From: Rhodocyclaceae bacterium UBA1310
Lineage (GTDB): Bacteria > Pseudomonadota > Gammaproteobacteria > Burkholderiales > Rhodocyclaceae
Reading direction: 5' to 3'
Assembly: GCA_002307175.1 (NCBI GenBank)
Contig: DBTS01000148.1
Coordinates: 1 to 50,106, forward strand
Length of the DNA: 50,106 bases
Both the position numbers and the translations under genes were made by a program. Positions 25,219-33,264 of this stretch are shown piece by piece (positions within the stretch are counted from its first letter, which is position 1; each line of letters begins with the position of its first letter). The notes under the pieces are model-generated. The model ran no database searches, was not told the origin of the DNA, and saw only the letters and a list, made by a program, of their open reading frames with translations.

Positions 25219-25667
25219 CAGGCACGCACTACAAAACTCCCGTTTCTGTACTGGTCGTCATCCATACCCCGAATCAGCGTGTGCTGCTCATCGAGCGTGC
25301 TGCACATCCAGGGTACTGGCAATCCGTCACGGGCTCGCAGGAAGGCAATGAAAGCCTCCTCGAAACAGCCCGTCGCGAGGTTTTCGAAGAAACCGGCATC
25401 ACGGCCGCTCCCGACACCATCCGTGACTGGCACATCAGCAACCGCTTCGAGATCTTCGAAGAGTGGCGTGATCGCTACGCCCCCGGCGTAACGCACAATC
25501 TTGAACACGTCTTCAGCCTGTGCATCCCGGAGCCTATCGAGGTACGCCTGGCGCCCGACGAGCATCGTGACCAGTGCTGGCTGCCCTGGCAGGAAGCCGC
25601 CCGAAAATGCTTTTCCTGGACCAACCAGGATGCCATCCTGATGCTGCCACGGCGCCCGAGAAACTGA
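25215..25667 (+). CDS. nudB: Dihydroneopterin triphosphate diphosphatase NudB
   Basis: A 150-residue Nudix hydrolase. The Nudix box is visible as GSQEGNESLLETARREVFEETGI. KTPVSVLVVIHT at the start, YWQSVTGSQE and the later YAPGVTHNLEHVF segment identify the NudB type, which removes pyrophosphate from dihydroneopterin triphosphate in folate synthesis. Start is GTG, overlapping the barstar stop by 4 nt. The link to the RNase pair is probably positional: in many betaproteobacteria nudB is downstream of aspS and DUF502 with small genes between. Confidence 0.87.
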   Translation: MTGTHYKTPVSVLVVIHTPNQRVLLIERAAHPGYWQSVTGSQEGNESLLETARREVFEETGITAAPDTIRDWHISNRFEIFEEWRDRYAPGVTHNLEHVFSLCIPEPIEVRLAPDEHRDQCWLPWQEAARKCFSWTNQDAILMLPRRPRN

Positions 25668-25687
25668 CACAAAATCATCGCCCGGCT

Positions 25688-25715
25688 CTTGATTTTCCCT
25701 TTCCGGCCCGCATCT
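25688..25715 (+). promoter_or_regulatory. Sigma-32-like heat-shock promoter of hsp20
   Basis: CTTGATT at 25688-25694 and CCCGCATCT at 25707-25715 resemble the sigma-32 consensus CTTGAAA and CCCCATNT with a 12-13 bp spacer. It lies about 50 bp before the hsp20 ATG. A short hairpin (CAGGGA with TCCCTG) lies in the leader. Confidence 0.5.
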
Positions 25716-25765
25716 TGGAGGTACAGGGAGAGATTTCCCTGGACTGACAAGGAAAGGAGAACATC

Positions 25766-26182
25766 ATGGCAAATATCGTTCGAACCGATCCTTTTGAGGA
25801 TCTGTTACGCGGCTTTTTCGTGCGTCCCGTGGAATTCGGGTCTGGCATGATGGAAGCCCCAGGCATCAAGGTAGATGTCCGCGAAGCGGGCAACACCTAC
25901 ACCGTGCATGCCGAACTGCCCGGGATGAAGAAGGAAGACATCCATGTGCAGATCGACGGTTCGGTTTTGTCGATTTCCGCTGAACGCAAAGTGGAAAACG
26001 AAATCAAGGAAGGCGAACGCGTACTGCGCACCGAACGCAGCTTTGGCAAGGTTTCGCGCAGTTTCGATCTGGGCAGCGAACTTGACGATGCTCACGCCGC
26101 AGCGAAATTCATCGACGGGGTGCTCGAACTGACACTGCCGAAGAAGGCCGGTCCAAAGTCCAGACAGCTCACCATTGCGTAA
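25766..26182 (+). CDS. Small heat shock protein, Hsp20/alpha-crystallin family
   Basis: A 138-residue chaperone. The alpha-crystallin domain begins at APGIKVDVREAGNTYTVHAELPGMKKEDI (about residues 30-58) and includes VLSISAERK and FIDGVLELTLPKK. The short C-terminal tail contains the SRQLTIA segment (I-x-I/V-like motif variant). It holds unfolding proteins for refolding by DnaK. It has an AAGGAAAGGAG ribosome site, a sigma-32-like promoter and its own terminator, so it is a monocistronic heat-shock gene. Confidence 0.93.
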   Translation: MANIVRTDPFEDLLRGFFVRPVEFGSGMMEAPGIKVDVREAGNTYTVHAELPGMKKEDIHVQIDGSVLSISAERKVENEIKEGERVLRTERSFGKVSRSFDLGSELDDAHAAAKFIDGVLELTLPKKAGPKSRQLTIA

Positions 26183-26274
26183 GCTGAGGGCAGGAAAAAC
26201 GGGGGTTGGCGTGCCGTTCGGCGGAAATCCGGGCGGCTGGATAACCCCCTGCTGTGGAATAAGCTGATTGCGAT

Positions 26275-26304
26275 AGGCAGAATCTACGGATTCTGCCTTT
26301 TTTC
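26275..26304 (+). terminator. Strong intrinsic terminator after hsp20
   Basis: A perfect 10-bp stem (26275-26284 with 26289-26298) closed by a C(TACG)G tetraloop, an extra-stable loop type, then six T. Textbook form. Confidence 0.9.
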
Positions 26305-26310
26305 ATGCGT

Positions 26311-26316
26311 TAGAAT
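26311..26316 (+). promoter_or_regulatory. Putative -10 element of argB
   Basis: TAGAAT preceded by ATGCGT, identical over 12 bases to the element before the fmdB-type gene. It lies 42 bp before the argB ATG, just after the hsp20 terminator. Confidence 0.35.
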
Positions 26317-26357
26317 CACGCCTACTTTTCAAAAGCAAGATAGAGGTAGCCCCCATC

Positions 26358-27251
26358 ATGTCCGCAGACACACAGCAGCTTGCCCCGGCTTTGAAGGCAG
26401 AAGTCCTTGCCGAGGCGCTGCCCTACATCAAGCGCTTTTTCGACAAGACAATAGTCATCAAGTATGGCGGCAACGCCATGACCGATCCCAAGCTGCAAGA
26501 CTGTTTTGCGCGTGACGTGGTGCTGCTCAAGCTCGTCGGCCTGAATCCGGTGGTGGTTCACGGTGGCGGCCCGCAGATCGATGATCTGCTCAAGCGTGTC
26601 GGCAAGCAGGGCAAATTCGTTCAGGGCATGCGCGTGACTGACGAAGAAACCATGGACATCGTCGAGATGGTCCTCGGTGGCCAGGTCAACAAGGATATTG
26701 TTAACCTCATCAACAAGCACGGCGGCAAGGCAGTGGGCCTCACCGGGGCGGATGGCATGTTCATCCGCGCCAAGAAGATGCTCATGCCCAACAAGGACAA
26801 TCCCGAGGAAATGCTGGATATCGGGCAGGTGGGCGAGATCACGCAGATCGACCCCTCTATCATCACCTTCCTGGATTCAGGTGACTTCATCCCCGTGATC
26901 GCCCCGATCGGTGTGGGGGCTGATGGGGAAACCTACAACATCAATGCCGACCTCGTGGCCGGCAAGCTTGCCGAAGTGCTCAAGGCCGAGAAGCTCGTGC
27001 TGCTCACCAACACTCCGGGGGTGCTGGATCAGAACGGCAAGCTGCTCACCGGCCTGACTCCTCGCCAGATCGTTGAACTGGTCGCCGACGGCACCCTCTC
27101 CGGCGGCATGCTGCCGAAGATCGGTTCGGCGCTGGATGCAGCGCGCAGCGGCGTGAAGTCCGTGCACATCATCGACGGTCGCGTGGAACACTGTCTGCTG
27201 CTCGAAATCCTGACGCACCACGGCGTCGGCACAATGATCAAGAGCAAGTAA
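26358..27251 (+). CDS. argB: Acetylglutamate kinase
   Basis: A 297-residue amino-acid kinase for the second step of arginine synthesis. Visible signatures are VIKYGGNAM (phosphate-binding Lys and Gly), VVHGGGPQI, the substrate-binding DLVAGKLAEVLKAEKLVLLTN and GGMLPKIGSALDA. The N-terminal helix (about 25 residues before the kinase core) is the type found in arginine-inhibited hexameric enzymes, so feedback inhibition is likely, by family knowledge. Single gene between terminators; no other arg gene is in view. Confidence 0.96.
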   Translation: MSADTQQLAPALKAEVLAEALPYIKRFFDKTIVIKYGGNAMTDPKLQDCFARDVVLLKLVGLNPVVVHGGGPQIDDLLKRVGKQGKFVQGMRVTDEETMDIVEMVLGGQVNKDIVNLINKHGGKAVGLTGADGMFIRAKKMLMPNKDNPEEMLDIGQVGEITQIDPSIITFLDSGDFIPVIAPIGVGADGETYNINADLVAGKLAEVLKAEKLVLLTNTPGVLDQNGKLLTGLTPRQIVELVADGTLSGGMLPKIGSALDAARSGVKSVHIIDGRVEHCLLLEILTHHGVGTMIKSK

Positions 27252-27269
27252 GAAGGTACAGGTACAAAC

Positions 27270-27292
27270 GCCCTGCCCGGTGCGGGCAGGGC
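27270..27292. terminator. Hairpin between convergent argB and ACP gene
   Basis: Perfect 10-bp GC-rich inverted repeat (27270-27279 with 27283-27292) around a 3-nt loop. On the minus strand it is followed by GTTTGT. It probably ends both convergent transcripts, with a weak T-tract. Confidence 0.55.
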
Positions 27293-27298
27293 GCTGGA

Positions 27299-27562
27299 TC
27301 AGGGCACCAGCTTGCCAGCAACAAAGGCCGTCAGCGTGCCCACGGTTTCAAACGTGGCCCCGGAAATATCGTCGTCGCCCACATAAAAACCAAAATATTC
27401 TTCCAAAGCGGCAATCACGCCGACTACGGCCATGGAATCGAGTTCCGGCACGGCGCCCAGAAGCGGAGTAGTGTCGGTGAAGGTGGCAGTCCGGCCTCCC
27501 AGTCCAAGGGTGTCTTCCAGCACCTTGAGCACAGACTGGCGAGTTGTTTGCGACGGAGACAA
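27299..27562 (-). CDS. Acyl carrier protein, exosortase-A-module type
   Basis: An 87-residue acyl carrier protein. The phosphopantetheine attachment site is Ser43 in ELDSMAVV, and the body is acidic with the usual helix II-III pattern (EEYFGFYVGDDDISGATFETVGTL). The start I choose is TTG at 27562, with AAAGAGGA upstream; no ATG is near, and longer versions of the frame have no ACP character. It is divergent from the acyl-CoA ligase gene with 91 bp between, a regulatory region probably shared. The adjacent ligase and PLP decarboxylase suggest it carries their activated intermediate. Confidence 0.8.
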   Translation of the reverse strand: MSPSQTTRQSVLKVLEDTLGLGGRTATFTDTTPLLGAVPELDSMAVVGVIAALEEYFGFYVGDDDISGATFETVGTLTAFVAGKLVP

Positions 27563-27653
27563 GGTCAGTATCCTCTTTGTTACGATTAGGGGGAAAAGCG
27601 CGGCATTATACCGCCCGGTCTCCACTAGGATTCCGCTTTTGACAGATCGCCAT

Positions 27654-29264
27654 ATGCCAAATTGCCCACATAGCTGGTTGCTGCACCATCTGATCGAAGT
27701 CAGTGCCAGCCGCACCCCCACCGCACCGGCCCTCACGGCAGGCGCACAGACGCTTGATTACGCCAGTCTGCAGCAGCAGACTGCCCGTTTCGGCGCCGCA
27801 CTCAGCGGGCTCGGGCTGCAGCGCGGCGAGCGCGTCGGCATCTATCTGGACAAGCGTGTCGAAACCGTCGTCGCGAGTTTTGGCTGCAGCGTGGCCGCCG
27901 CCGTATTCGTGCCGATCAATCCACTGCTCAAGCCCGAACAGGTGGCCTACATCCTGCGCGACTGCAATGTGCGCATCCTCGTCACCTCGCCCGAACGCCA
28001 CGCCCTGCTCGCCGACACGCTGGGGCAATGCCCGGACCTGCGCCACATCATTCTCACCGGGGTAGCCACTGTTGCGTCTGCCCTGCCCTGCCACACCTGG
28101 GCCGGGCTGCCAGAAGGGCGGGCGCCACAGCACGCCCCCACCAGCCTGGACATGGCCGCAATTCTCTACACCTCCGGCAGCACCGGGCGCCCCAAGGGCG
28201 TGGTGCTCTCGCACAACAATCTGGTGGCGGGGGCCAAAAGCGTGGCCGACTACCTCGGCAACTCGCCAGACGACAGCCTGCTCGCCGCCCTGCCGCTATC
28301 CTTTGATGCTGGCTTCTCGCAGCTGACCACGGCCTTCCATGCGGGTGCCCGCGTGGTGCTGCTCAACTACCTGATGCCACGCGACGTGATCCGCGCCCTG
28401 GAGCGCGAACGCATCACCGGCCTCACTGCCGTGCCGCCACTGTGGCTGCAACTGGCGGCTCAACCGATTCCGCCCGGCATCACCGAGCACCTGCGCTACA
28501 TCGCCAACACGGGCGGCCATATGCCCGGCGCCACGCTGCAGCAGCTCATGCAGGCCCTGCCAAAAACCCGGCCCTACCTCATGTATGGCCTCACCGAGGC
28601 TTTCCGCGCCACCTATCTGCCGCCTGAAGAGGTCTCACGCCGGCCTGATTCGATTGGCAAGGCGATTCCAGACAACGAAGTCTGGGTGCTGCGTGAGGAT
28701 GGCAGCGAATGCGTTCCTGACGAACCCGGCGAACTCGTGCAGCGTGGCCCCTTGGTGGCCATGGGCTACTGGAACGATGCGGAGAAGACCGCTGAGCGCT
28801 TCCGCCCTCTCCCTGCCCACCTGCGCCCTGGCGGCCTGATGCTGCCGGAAACCGCCGTATACTCGGGCGACACGGTGCGCCGCGATGCCGAAGGTTTCCT
28901 GTACTTTGTCGGCCGCCGCGACGAGATGATCAAGACTTCCGGCTATCGCGTGAGCCCAACCGAAGTCGAAGATGCCGCCTATGCCAGTGGGCTGGTGCGT
29001 GAATGCGTAGCCTTCGGTGTGCAACACCCCACGCTGGGGGCCGCCATCGTGCTGATGGCCAATCCCCGCGAGGGAGCAGAAACCCCCGAAACCGCGCTGC
29101 CTGCAGTGCTCAAGGCTCACTGTCCGGCCTATCAGGTGCCTGCGCAGATCCTCTGGGTGGGCAACAGCCTGCCACGTAATGCCAATGGCAAGATCGACCG
29201 CAGGAGCCTCGCTGAACAGCATTCCGGGCTCTTCACGCCGCAAAAGGATGCCTCCGCATGCTGA
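27654..29264 (+). CDS. AMP-forming acyl-CoA ligase, exosortase A system-associated
   Basis: A 536-residue ANL-superfamily enzyme. The P-loop-like motif is LYTSGSTGRPKGVVLSH (residues 171-187), later motifs include YGLTEAFRATYL, YSGDTVRRD and RRDEMIKTSGYRVSP, and the catalytic Lys is in NANGKIDRR near the end. The overall sequence and the partnership with an ACP and a PLP decarboxylase fit the exosortase A-associated ligase family (TIGR03098). It would adenylate an acid and load it onto the ACP. Substrate unknown. Start ATG 27654 has a poor ribosome site; TTG at 27639 is an alternative. Confidence 0.82.
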   Translation: MPNCPHSWLLHHLIEVSASRTPTAPALTAGAQTLDYASLQQQTARFGAALSGLGLQRGERVGIYLDKRVETVVASFGCSVAAAVFVPINPLLKPEQVAYILRDCNVRILVTSPERHALLADTLGQCPDLRHIILTGVATVASALPCHTWAGLPEGRAPQHAPTSLDMAAILYTSGSTGRPKGVVLSHNNLVAGAKSVADYLGNSPDDSLLAALPLSFDAGFSQLTTAFHAGARVVLLNYLMPRDVIRALERERITGLTAVPPLWLQLAAQPIPPGITEHLRYIANTGGHMPGATLQQLMQALPKTRPYLMYGLTEAFRATYLPPEEVSRRPDSIGKAIPDNEVWVLREDGSECVPDEPGELVQRGPLVAMGYWNDAEKTAERFRPLPAHLRPGGLMLPETAVYSGDTVRRDAEGFLYFVGRRDEMIKTSGYRVSPTEVEDAAYASGLVRECVAFGVQHPTLGAAIVLMANPREGAETPETALPAVLKAHCPAYQVPAQILWVGNSLPRNANGKIDRRSLAEQHSGLFTPQKDASAC

Positions 29265-30493
29265 AGACCCTGCCGCGCCACGCTGCAATGGAGCAGTTCC
29301 CCATTCTGGAAGGTGAGTTGCACATCGCTGGCAAACCGATCAGCATGCTTGCCGCCGAACTTGGGCAAACCCCCTTCTACGCTTACGATACGAAGATCAT
29401 CGACGGCCAGATCAAACGCCTGCGCGAAACCCTGCCGGCTTCGATCAAACTGCATTACGCCATCAAGGCGAACCCCATGCCAGCGCTGTTGCAGCACATG
29501 GCCGCACGGGTCGATGGTCTGGACGTAGCCTCCGGCGGGGAACTCGCGAGCGCACTTGCCAGCGGCATGAGCCCCGCCGACATCAGCTTTGCCGGGCCGG
29601 GCAAGCGCCTGGAGGAGCTGGATGCCGCAATCCGTGCCGGCGTGCTCCTGAATGTCGAATCGCGCCGTGAAGTCGAAGCCCTCGCCGATCTCTCACACCA
29701 GCTGGGCCTGCCGGCCCGCGTAGCGGTGCGCGTAAATCCGGATTTCGAACTCAAATCATCGGGCATGAAGATGGGCGGCGGCGCCAAGCCCTTCGGCGTG
29801 GATGCGGAAGAAGTGCCAGCGCTGCTTACACGCATCGGCGAACTCGGACTGGGCTTTGAAGGCTTCCATATTTTCGCCGGCTCGCAGAACCTGCGCCCCG
29901 AAGCCATCATCGAAGCCCAGCAGCAGAGCTACCTGCTGGCGCTGCGGCTCGCCGCCAATGCACCCTCAGCCGTCACGAGCCTGAATCTTGGCGGGGGCTT
30001 TGGCATTCCGTATTTCCCCGGCGACACACCGCTTGATCTCGCGCCCATCAGCGAGAATCTGGCCGCACTGGCTGCCCGCGCCGCTGGAGAACTGCCGCAG
30101 GCGGAGTTGGTGATCGAACTGGGGCGCTATCTGGTGGGCGAAGCAGGTATCTATGTATGCCGCGTCATCGACCGCAAGGTCTCGCGCGGGCAGGTGTTCC
30201 TCGTCTGCGATGGCGGCCTGCACCATCATCTGGCTGCTTCCGGTAATTTCGGGCAGGTCATCCGCAAGAATTACCCGGTCATTATCGGCAACAAGGCATC
30301 CCCTGCGCAGACCGAAACAGTCAGTGTGGTCGGCCCGCTGTGTACGCCGCTGGATATTCTGGCCGAACGCATGGAACTGGCTGTCGCTGAACCCGGCGAC
30401 CTGGTGGTGGTGTACCAGAGCGGTGCATATGGCTTCACGGCCAGCCCGCGTGGCTTTCTGAGCCACCCGGATGCCGTCGAAGTCCTGCTCTGA
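29258..30493 (+). CDS. PLP-dependent decarboxylase, exosortase A system-associated
   Basis: A 411-residue fold-type III (alanine racemase/ornithine decarboxylase-like) enzyme. The PLP Lys is K70 in LHYAIKANP. The glycine-rich phosphate site is LNLGGGFGIPYF, and the C-terminal catalytic Cys lies in VVGPLCTPLD. Sequence resembles diaminopimelate decarboxylases, but the combination with the ligase and ACP points to the TIGR03099 family. Its start overlaps the ligase stop by 7 nt, so the two are co-translated. Natural substrate is not established; an amino-acid-derived unit attached to the ACP is an inference. Confidence 0.85.
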   Translation: MLKTLPRHAAMEQFPILEGELHIAGKPISMLAAELGQTPFYAYDTKIIDGQIKRLRETLPASIKLHYAIKANPMPALLQHMAARVDGLDVASGGELASALASGMSPADISFAGPGKRLEELDAAIRAGVLLNVESRREVEALADLSHQLGLPARVAVRVNPDFELKSSGMKMGGGAKPFGVDAEEVPALLTRIGELGLGFEGFHIFAGSQNLRPEAIIEAQQQSYLLALRLAANAPSAVTSLNLGGGFGIPYFPGDTPLDLAPISENLAALAARAAGELPQAELVIELGRYLVGEAGIYVCRVIDRKVSRGQVFLVCDGGLHHHLAASGNFGQVIRKNYPVIIGNKASPAQTETVSVVGPLCTPLDILAERMELAVAEPGDLVVVYQSGAYGFTASPRGFLSHPDAVEVLL

Positions 30494-30510
30494 CCCCCTG
30501 CGACCTCTGC

Positions 30511-31443
30511 CTACGCGGCCTTCGGCTCCTTGGTCACCAACCAGATGCCACCACACACGAGGATCAGGGCGAGCAGGTTTTTCCACTCGAAGATGCGCTC
30601 GCCGAGGAATATCGCCGAGAGCGCCGCCCCAAAGATCGGGATGAGGAAGTTGAACACCGAGATCATGCCCACCCGGTTGAACTTGAGCAGGATGGTCCAC
30701 AGCGCAAACGCCACGGCCGAGAGAAACACCATGTAGGCCATGAGGCTGCCCGAGGCCAGCGTGAAGGCTTCCAGATGCCCGCCACCAAGCCAGCCTGCCG
30801 CGAGCAATACAGCCCCGCCGAAAGTCAGCTGATAGCCTGTCAGCGTGATGGAATCCATCTTCTGCGAAATTCTCTTGCCATAGATCCCGCCGACCGAAAG
30901 GATAAAGGCGGCCAGCACCACGCTACCCTCGCCCGCCAGAGAAAAGTGAAAATCCAGCAGATCGGGGCTCAGATTCACCACCATGACACCGCCAAACCCG
31001 ACCAGACAGCCGATCACTCGGGCGACGGAAAGCCTGTCGTTGTGGTAGATGAAATGCGCCATCAGCACCGAAAAGAAGGTGCCCGTACCATTCATGATGG
31101 AGCCTTTGACGCCGGTGGTATAGGCCAGCCCGATGTAGAAGAACACGTATTGCAGGGATGTCTGCAACAGCCCCAGCAGGCACACTTCGCCCGCCTGCTG
31201 CCAGGACTGAAGGCGCAGCTTGCGCCCGGAAAGCGCACAGAAAACCAGCAGCACCAGCCCGGCGAAGAAGAAGCGATAGCCGGCGAACAGCAGCTTGCCG
31301 GGAATATCCCCCGACAGGATGTGCATCAGCGCGTAGCCCGACTTGATCGAAGGATAGGCGCTGCCCCACAGCAGACAGGCCAGCGTCGCACAGGCAAAAA
31401 CCACTGAACGGCGTGTAAAGAACTGCGCGGTAGCCGAACTCAA
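30511..31443 (-). CDS. DMT-superfamily (EamA) transporter
   Basis: A 310-residue membrane protein with ten predicted helices in two EamA repeats (first about residues 15-150, second about 160-300). Recognisable features are CLLWGSAYPSIKSGYAL at the start and PIFGAALSAIFLGERIFEWKN near the end, a typical EamA repeat end. Family members export amino acids and metabolites; the substrate is unknown. It is convergent with the decarboxylase gene, and its start overlaps the mnmA stop by 4 nt, so it is probably expressed with mnmA. Confidence 0.85.
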   Translation of the reverse strand: MSSATAQFFTRRSVVFACATLACLLWGSAYPSIKSGYALMHILSGDIPGKLLFAGYRFFFAGLVLLVFCALSGRKLRLQSWQQAGEVCLLGLLQTSLQYVFFYIGLAYTTGVKGSIMNGTGTFFSVLMAHFIYHNDRLSVARVIGCLVGFGGVMVVNLSPDLLDFHFSLAGEGSVVLAAFILSVGGIYGKRISQKMDSITLTGYQLTFGGAVLLAAGWLGGGHLEAFTLASGSLMAYMVFLSAVAFALWTILLKFNRVGMISVFNFLIPIFGAALSAIFLGERIFEWKNLLALILVCGGIWLVTKEPKAA

Positions 31444-32549
31444 AGGATGATGCCCCCGCCGAGGCAGACACGGCTTTCATACAGCACCACCGACTGGCCC
31501 GGTGTGAGTGCCCATTGCGGCGCAGCGAAGGCAATTTCGGCCTGTTCCGCCGAGATCGAATCCACTTCGCAGGGCTGATCCGGCGTGCGATAACGCGGCT
31601 TGGCCGAGTACACCCAGTTGGTGCGCGGGGCGCGCCCCGAGATCCAGCTCAGATCGGCCGCCACCAGACGCTCGCGCAGCAGCGCAGGATGATCATGCTG
31701 CTGCACGGCATACAGCACATTGTTCTTCATATCCTTGCCCGCGACATACCAGGCATCGTGTTCGCCGGCGTGGTCATTGCCCCGGATGCCGCCAATCTTG
31801 AGGCCCTTGCGCTGGCCGATGGTGTGATACATCAGGCCCTGATGCTCACCGATCACCCGCTCATCATCGAGCGAACGGATCTCGCCGGGCTTGGTCGGCA
31901 GATAGCGCATGAGGAATTCACGGAAGGGGCGCTCGCCAATGAAGCAGATCCCCGTCGAATCCTTCTTGTTGAACACATGCAGGCCGGCCTGCTCGGCAAT
32001 GGCGCGCACATCACGCTTGTAGACATTGCCCAGCGGGAACAGGGATTTCGCCAGCTGCGCCTGATTCAGGCGGTACAGGAAATAGCTCTGATCCTTGGTG
32101 CCATCATCGGCCTTGAGCAACTGGTATTCGGTCACCCCGTCCTGCACCCACTCGCGCACCCCGGCGTAATGCCCGGTGGCAATCTTGTCGGCCCCCAGAA
32201 GCATGGCGTGATCGAGAAAGGCCTTGAACTTGATCTCGCTGTTGCACAGGATATCGGGGTTGGGCGTGCGCCCGGCCTCGTATTCGCGCAGAAAATCGGC
32301 GAACACGCGATCCTTGTATTCCTTGCTGAAGTTCACAACCTCCAGGTCGATCCCCAGCACGTCACAGACGGAGGCAACATCCACGAGATCCTGCCGCGTG
32401 GAGCAGTACTCGCTGTCGTCATCGTCTTCCCAGTTTTTCATGAACATGCCGGTCACGGCATAGCCCTGCTGCTTGAGCAACAAAGCAGCCACAGCCGAAT
32501 CCACTCCGCCGGACATACCGACGACCACCTTCATGCCTTGACCATCCAT
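31440..32549 (-). CDS. mnmA: tRNA-specific 2-thiouridylase MnmA
   Basis: A 369-residue tRNA-modifying enzyme. The PP-loop is GMSGGVDSAVAALLL (SGGVDS at 13-18). The catalytic cysteines are in NPDILCNSEIKF and STGICFIGERPF. It thiolates U34 of Glu, Gln and Lys tRNAs with sulfur from the IscS-Tus relay. I keep ATG 32549 since AAGGAAAG lies upstream, though homologues usually start five residues later. nudJ lies upstream as in E. coli and other proteobacteria. Confidence 0.96.
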   Translation of the reverse strand: MDGQGMKVVVGMSGGVDSAVAALLLKQQGYAVTGMFMKNWEDDDDSEYCSTRQDLVDVASVCDVLGIDLEVVNFSKEYKDRVFADFLREYEAGRTPNPDILCNSEIKFKAFLDHAMLLGADKIATGHYAGVREWVQDGVTEYQLLKADDGTKDQSYFLYRLNQAQLAKSLFPLGNVYKRDVRAIAEQAGLHVFNKKDSTGICFIGERPFREFLMRYLPTKPGEIRSLDDERVIGEHQGLMYHTIGQRKGLKIGGIRGNDHAGEHDAWYVAGKDMKNNVLYAVQQHDHPALLRERLVAADLSWISGRAPRTNWVYSAKPRYRTPDQPCEVDSISAEQAEIAFAAPQWALTPGQSVVLYESRVCLGGGIIL

Positions 32550-32631
32550 CGTGTCTTTCCTTCCTGGCCTGGCGCCAAGCGTCAGCCTGCAGGAAACACG
32601 CAGGCATCGTCCACACCAACCTAAAACACCA

Positions 32632-33078
32632 TCAGAGCTGCCGGATCAGATACAGCGGAAAACGCCGCCCGGCCACATAATCTTCAATGCACTGCATCAC
32701 CAGCGGGCTGCGCAGGCGATCCTGCTGCGCCTGCAGATCCTCATACGAGAACCACTGGGCACGGATGATGCCTTCGTCGAGCGTGCGGCCCGTCTCCTCG
32801 CCATGGTCGCTACAGGCGAACACAAAGCGCAGATACTGGATGCCGCCATCCGGGCGCGCCCACTGGTAGATGCCCACCAGGGAATTGACCGACACGTGAT
32901 GTGCGGTTTCCTCCAGCGTTTCGCGCACACAGGCATCGGCCAGCGATTCATCCGCCTCCAGATGCCCGGCAGGCTGATTCAGCCGCACCCCGTCAATCGT
33001 GTTTTCCTCGACCACCAGAAAACGCCCGTCCCGCTCGACGATGGCTGCCACTGTGATATGAGGTCGGTTATCACTCAT
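32632..33078 (-). CDS. nudJ: Nudix hydrolase NudJ-type
   Basis: A 148-residue Nudix protein. The Nudix box is AGHLEADESLADACVRETLEETAH. HITVAAIVERDGRFLVVEE and LNQPAGHLE are typical of NudJ/YmfB, a phosphatase acting on HMP-PP and nucleoside di/triphosphates. Position directly upstream of mnmA is conserved in E. coli and strengthens the name. The catalytic Glu residues of the box are present. Confidence 0.85.
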   Translation of the reverse strand: MSDNRPHITVAAIVERDGRFLVVEENTIDGVRLNQPAGHLEADESLADACVRETLEETAHHVSVNSLVGIYQWARPDGGIQYLRFVFACSDHGEETGRTLDEGIIRAQWFSYEDLQAQQDRLRSPLVMQCIEDYVAGRRFPLYLIRQL

Positions 33079-33264
33079 GATTCAGCGCCCGCAAAAGAAA
33101 GAATTGTACCGCGCCAAACCCCTGATGTTCCAAACAGCTACGCCCAGCCAGCCCCGAATTACCCCGATTTGTGCGCCTGACGGCCTGCCTCCTGGAGCGG
33201 GGGGCTCTCCCTGAAGCCTCCATTGCGCTAAACTTCCCTTTTTGACGATTGATGGAGCTTTGAC

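Noticed and set aside
31515..32624. 369-codon frame antisense to mnmA
   Set aside because: Shadow of the well-supported mnmA gene.
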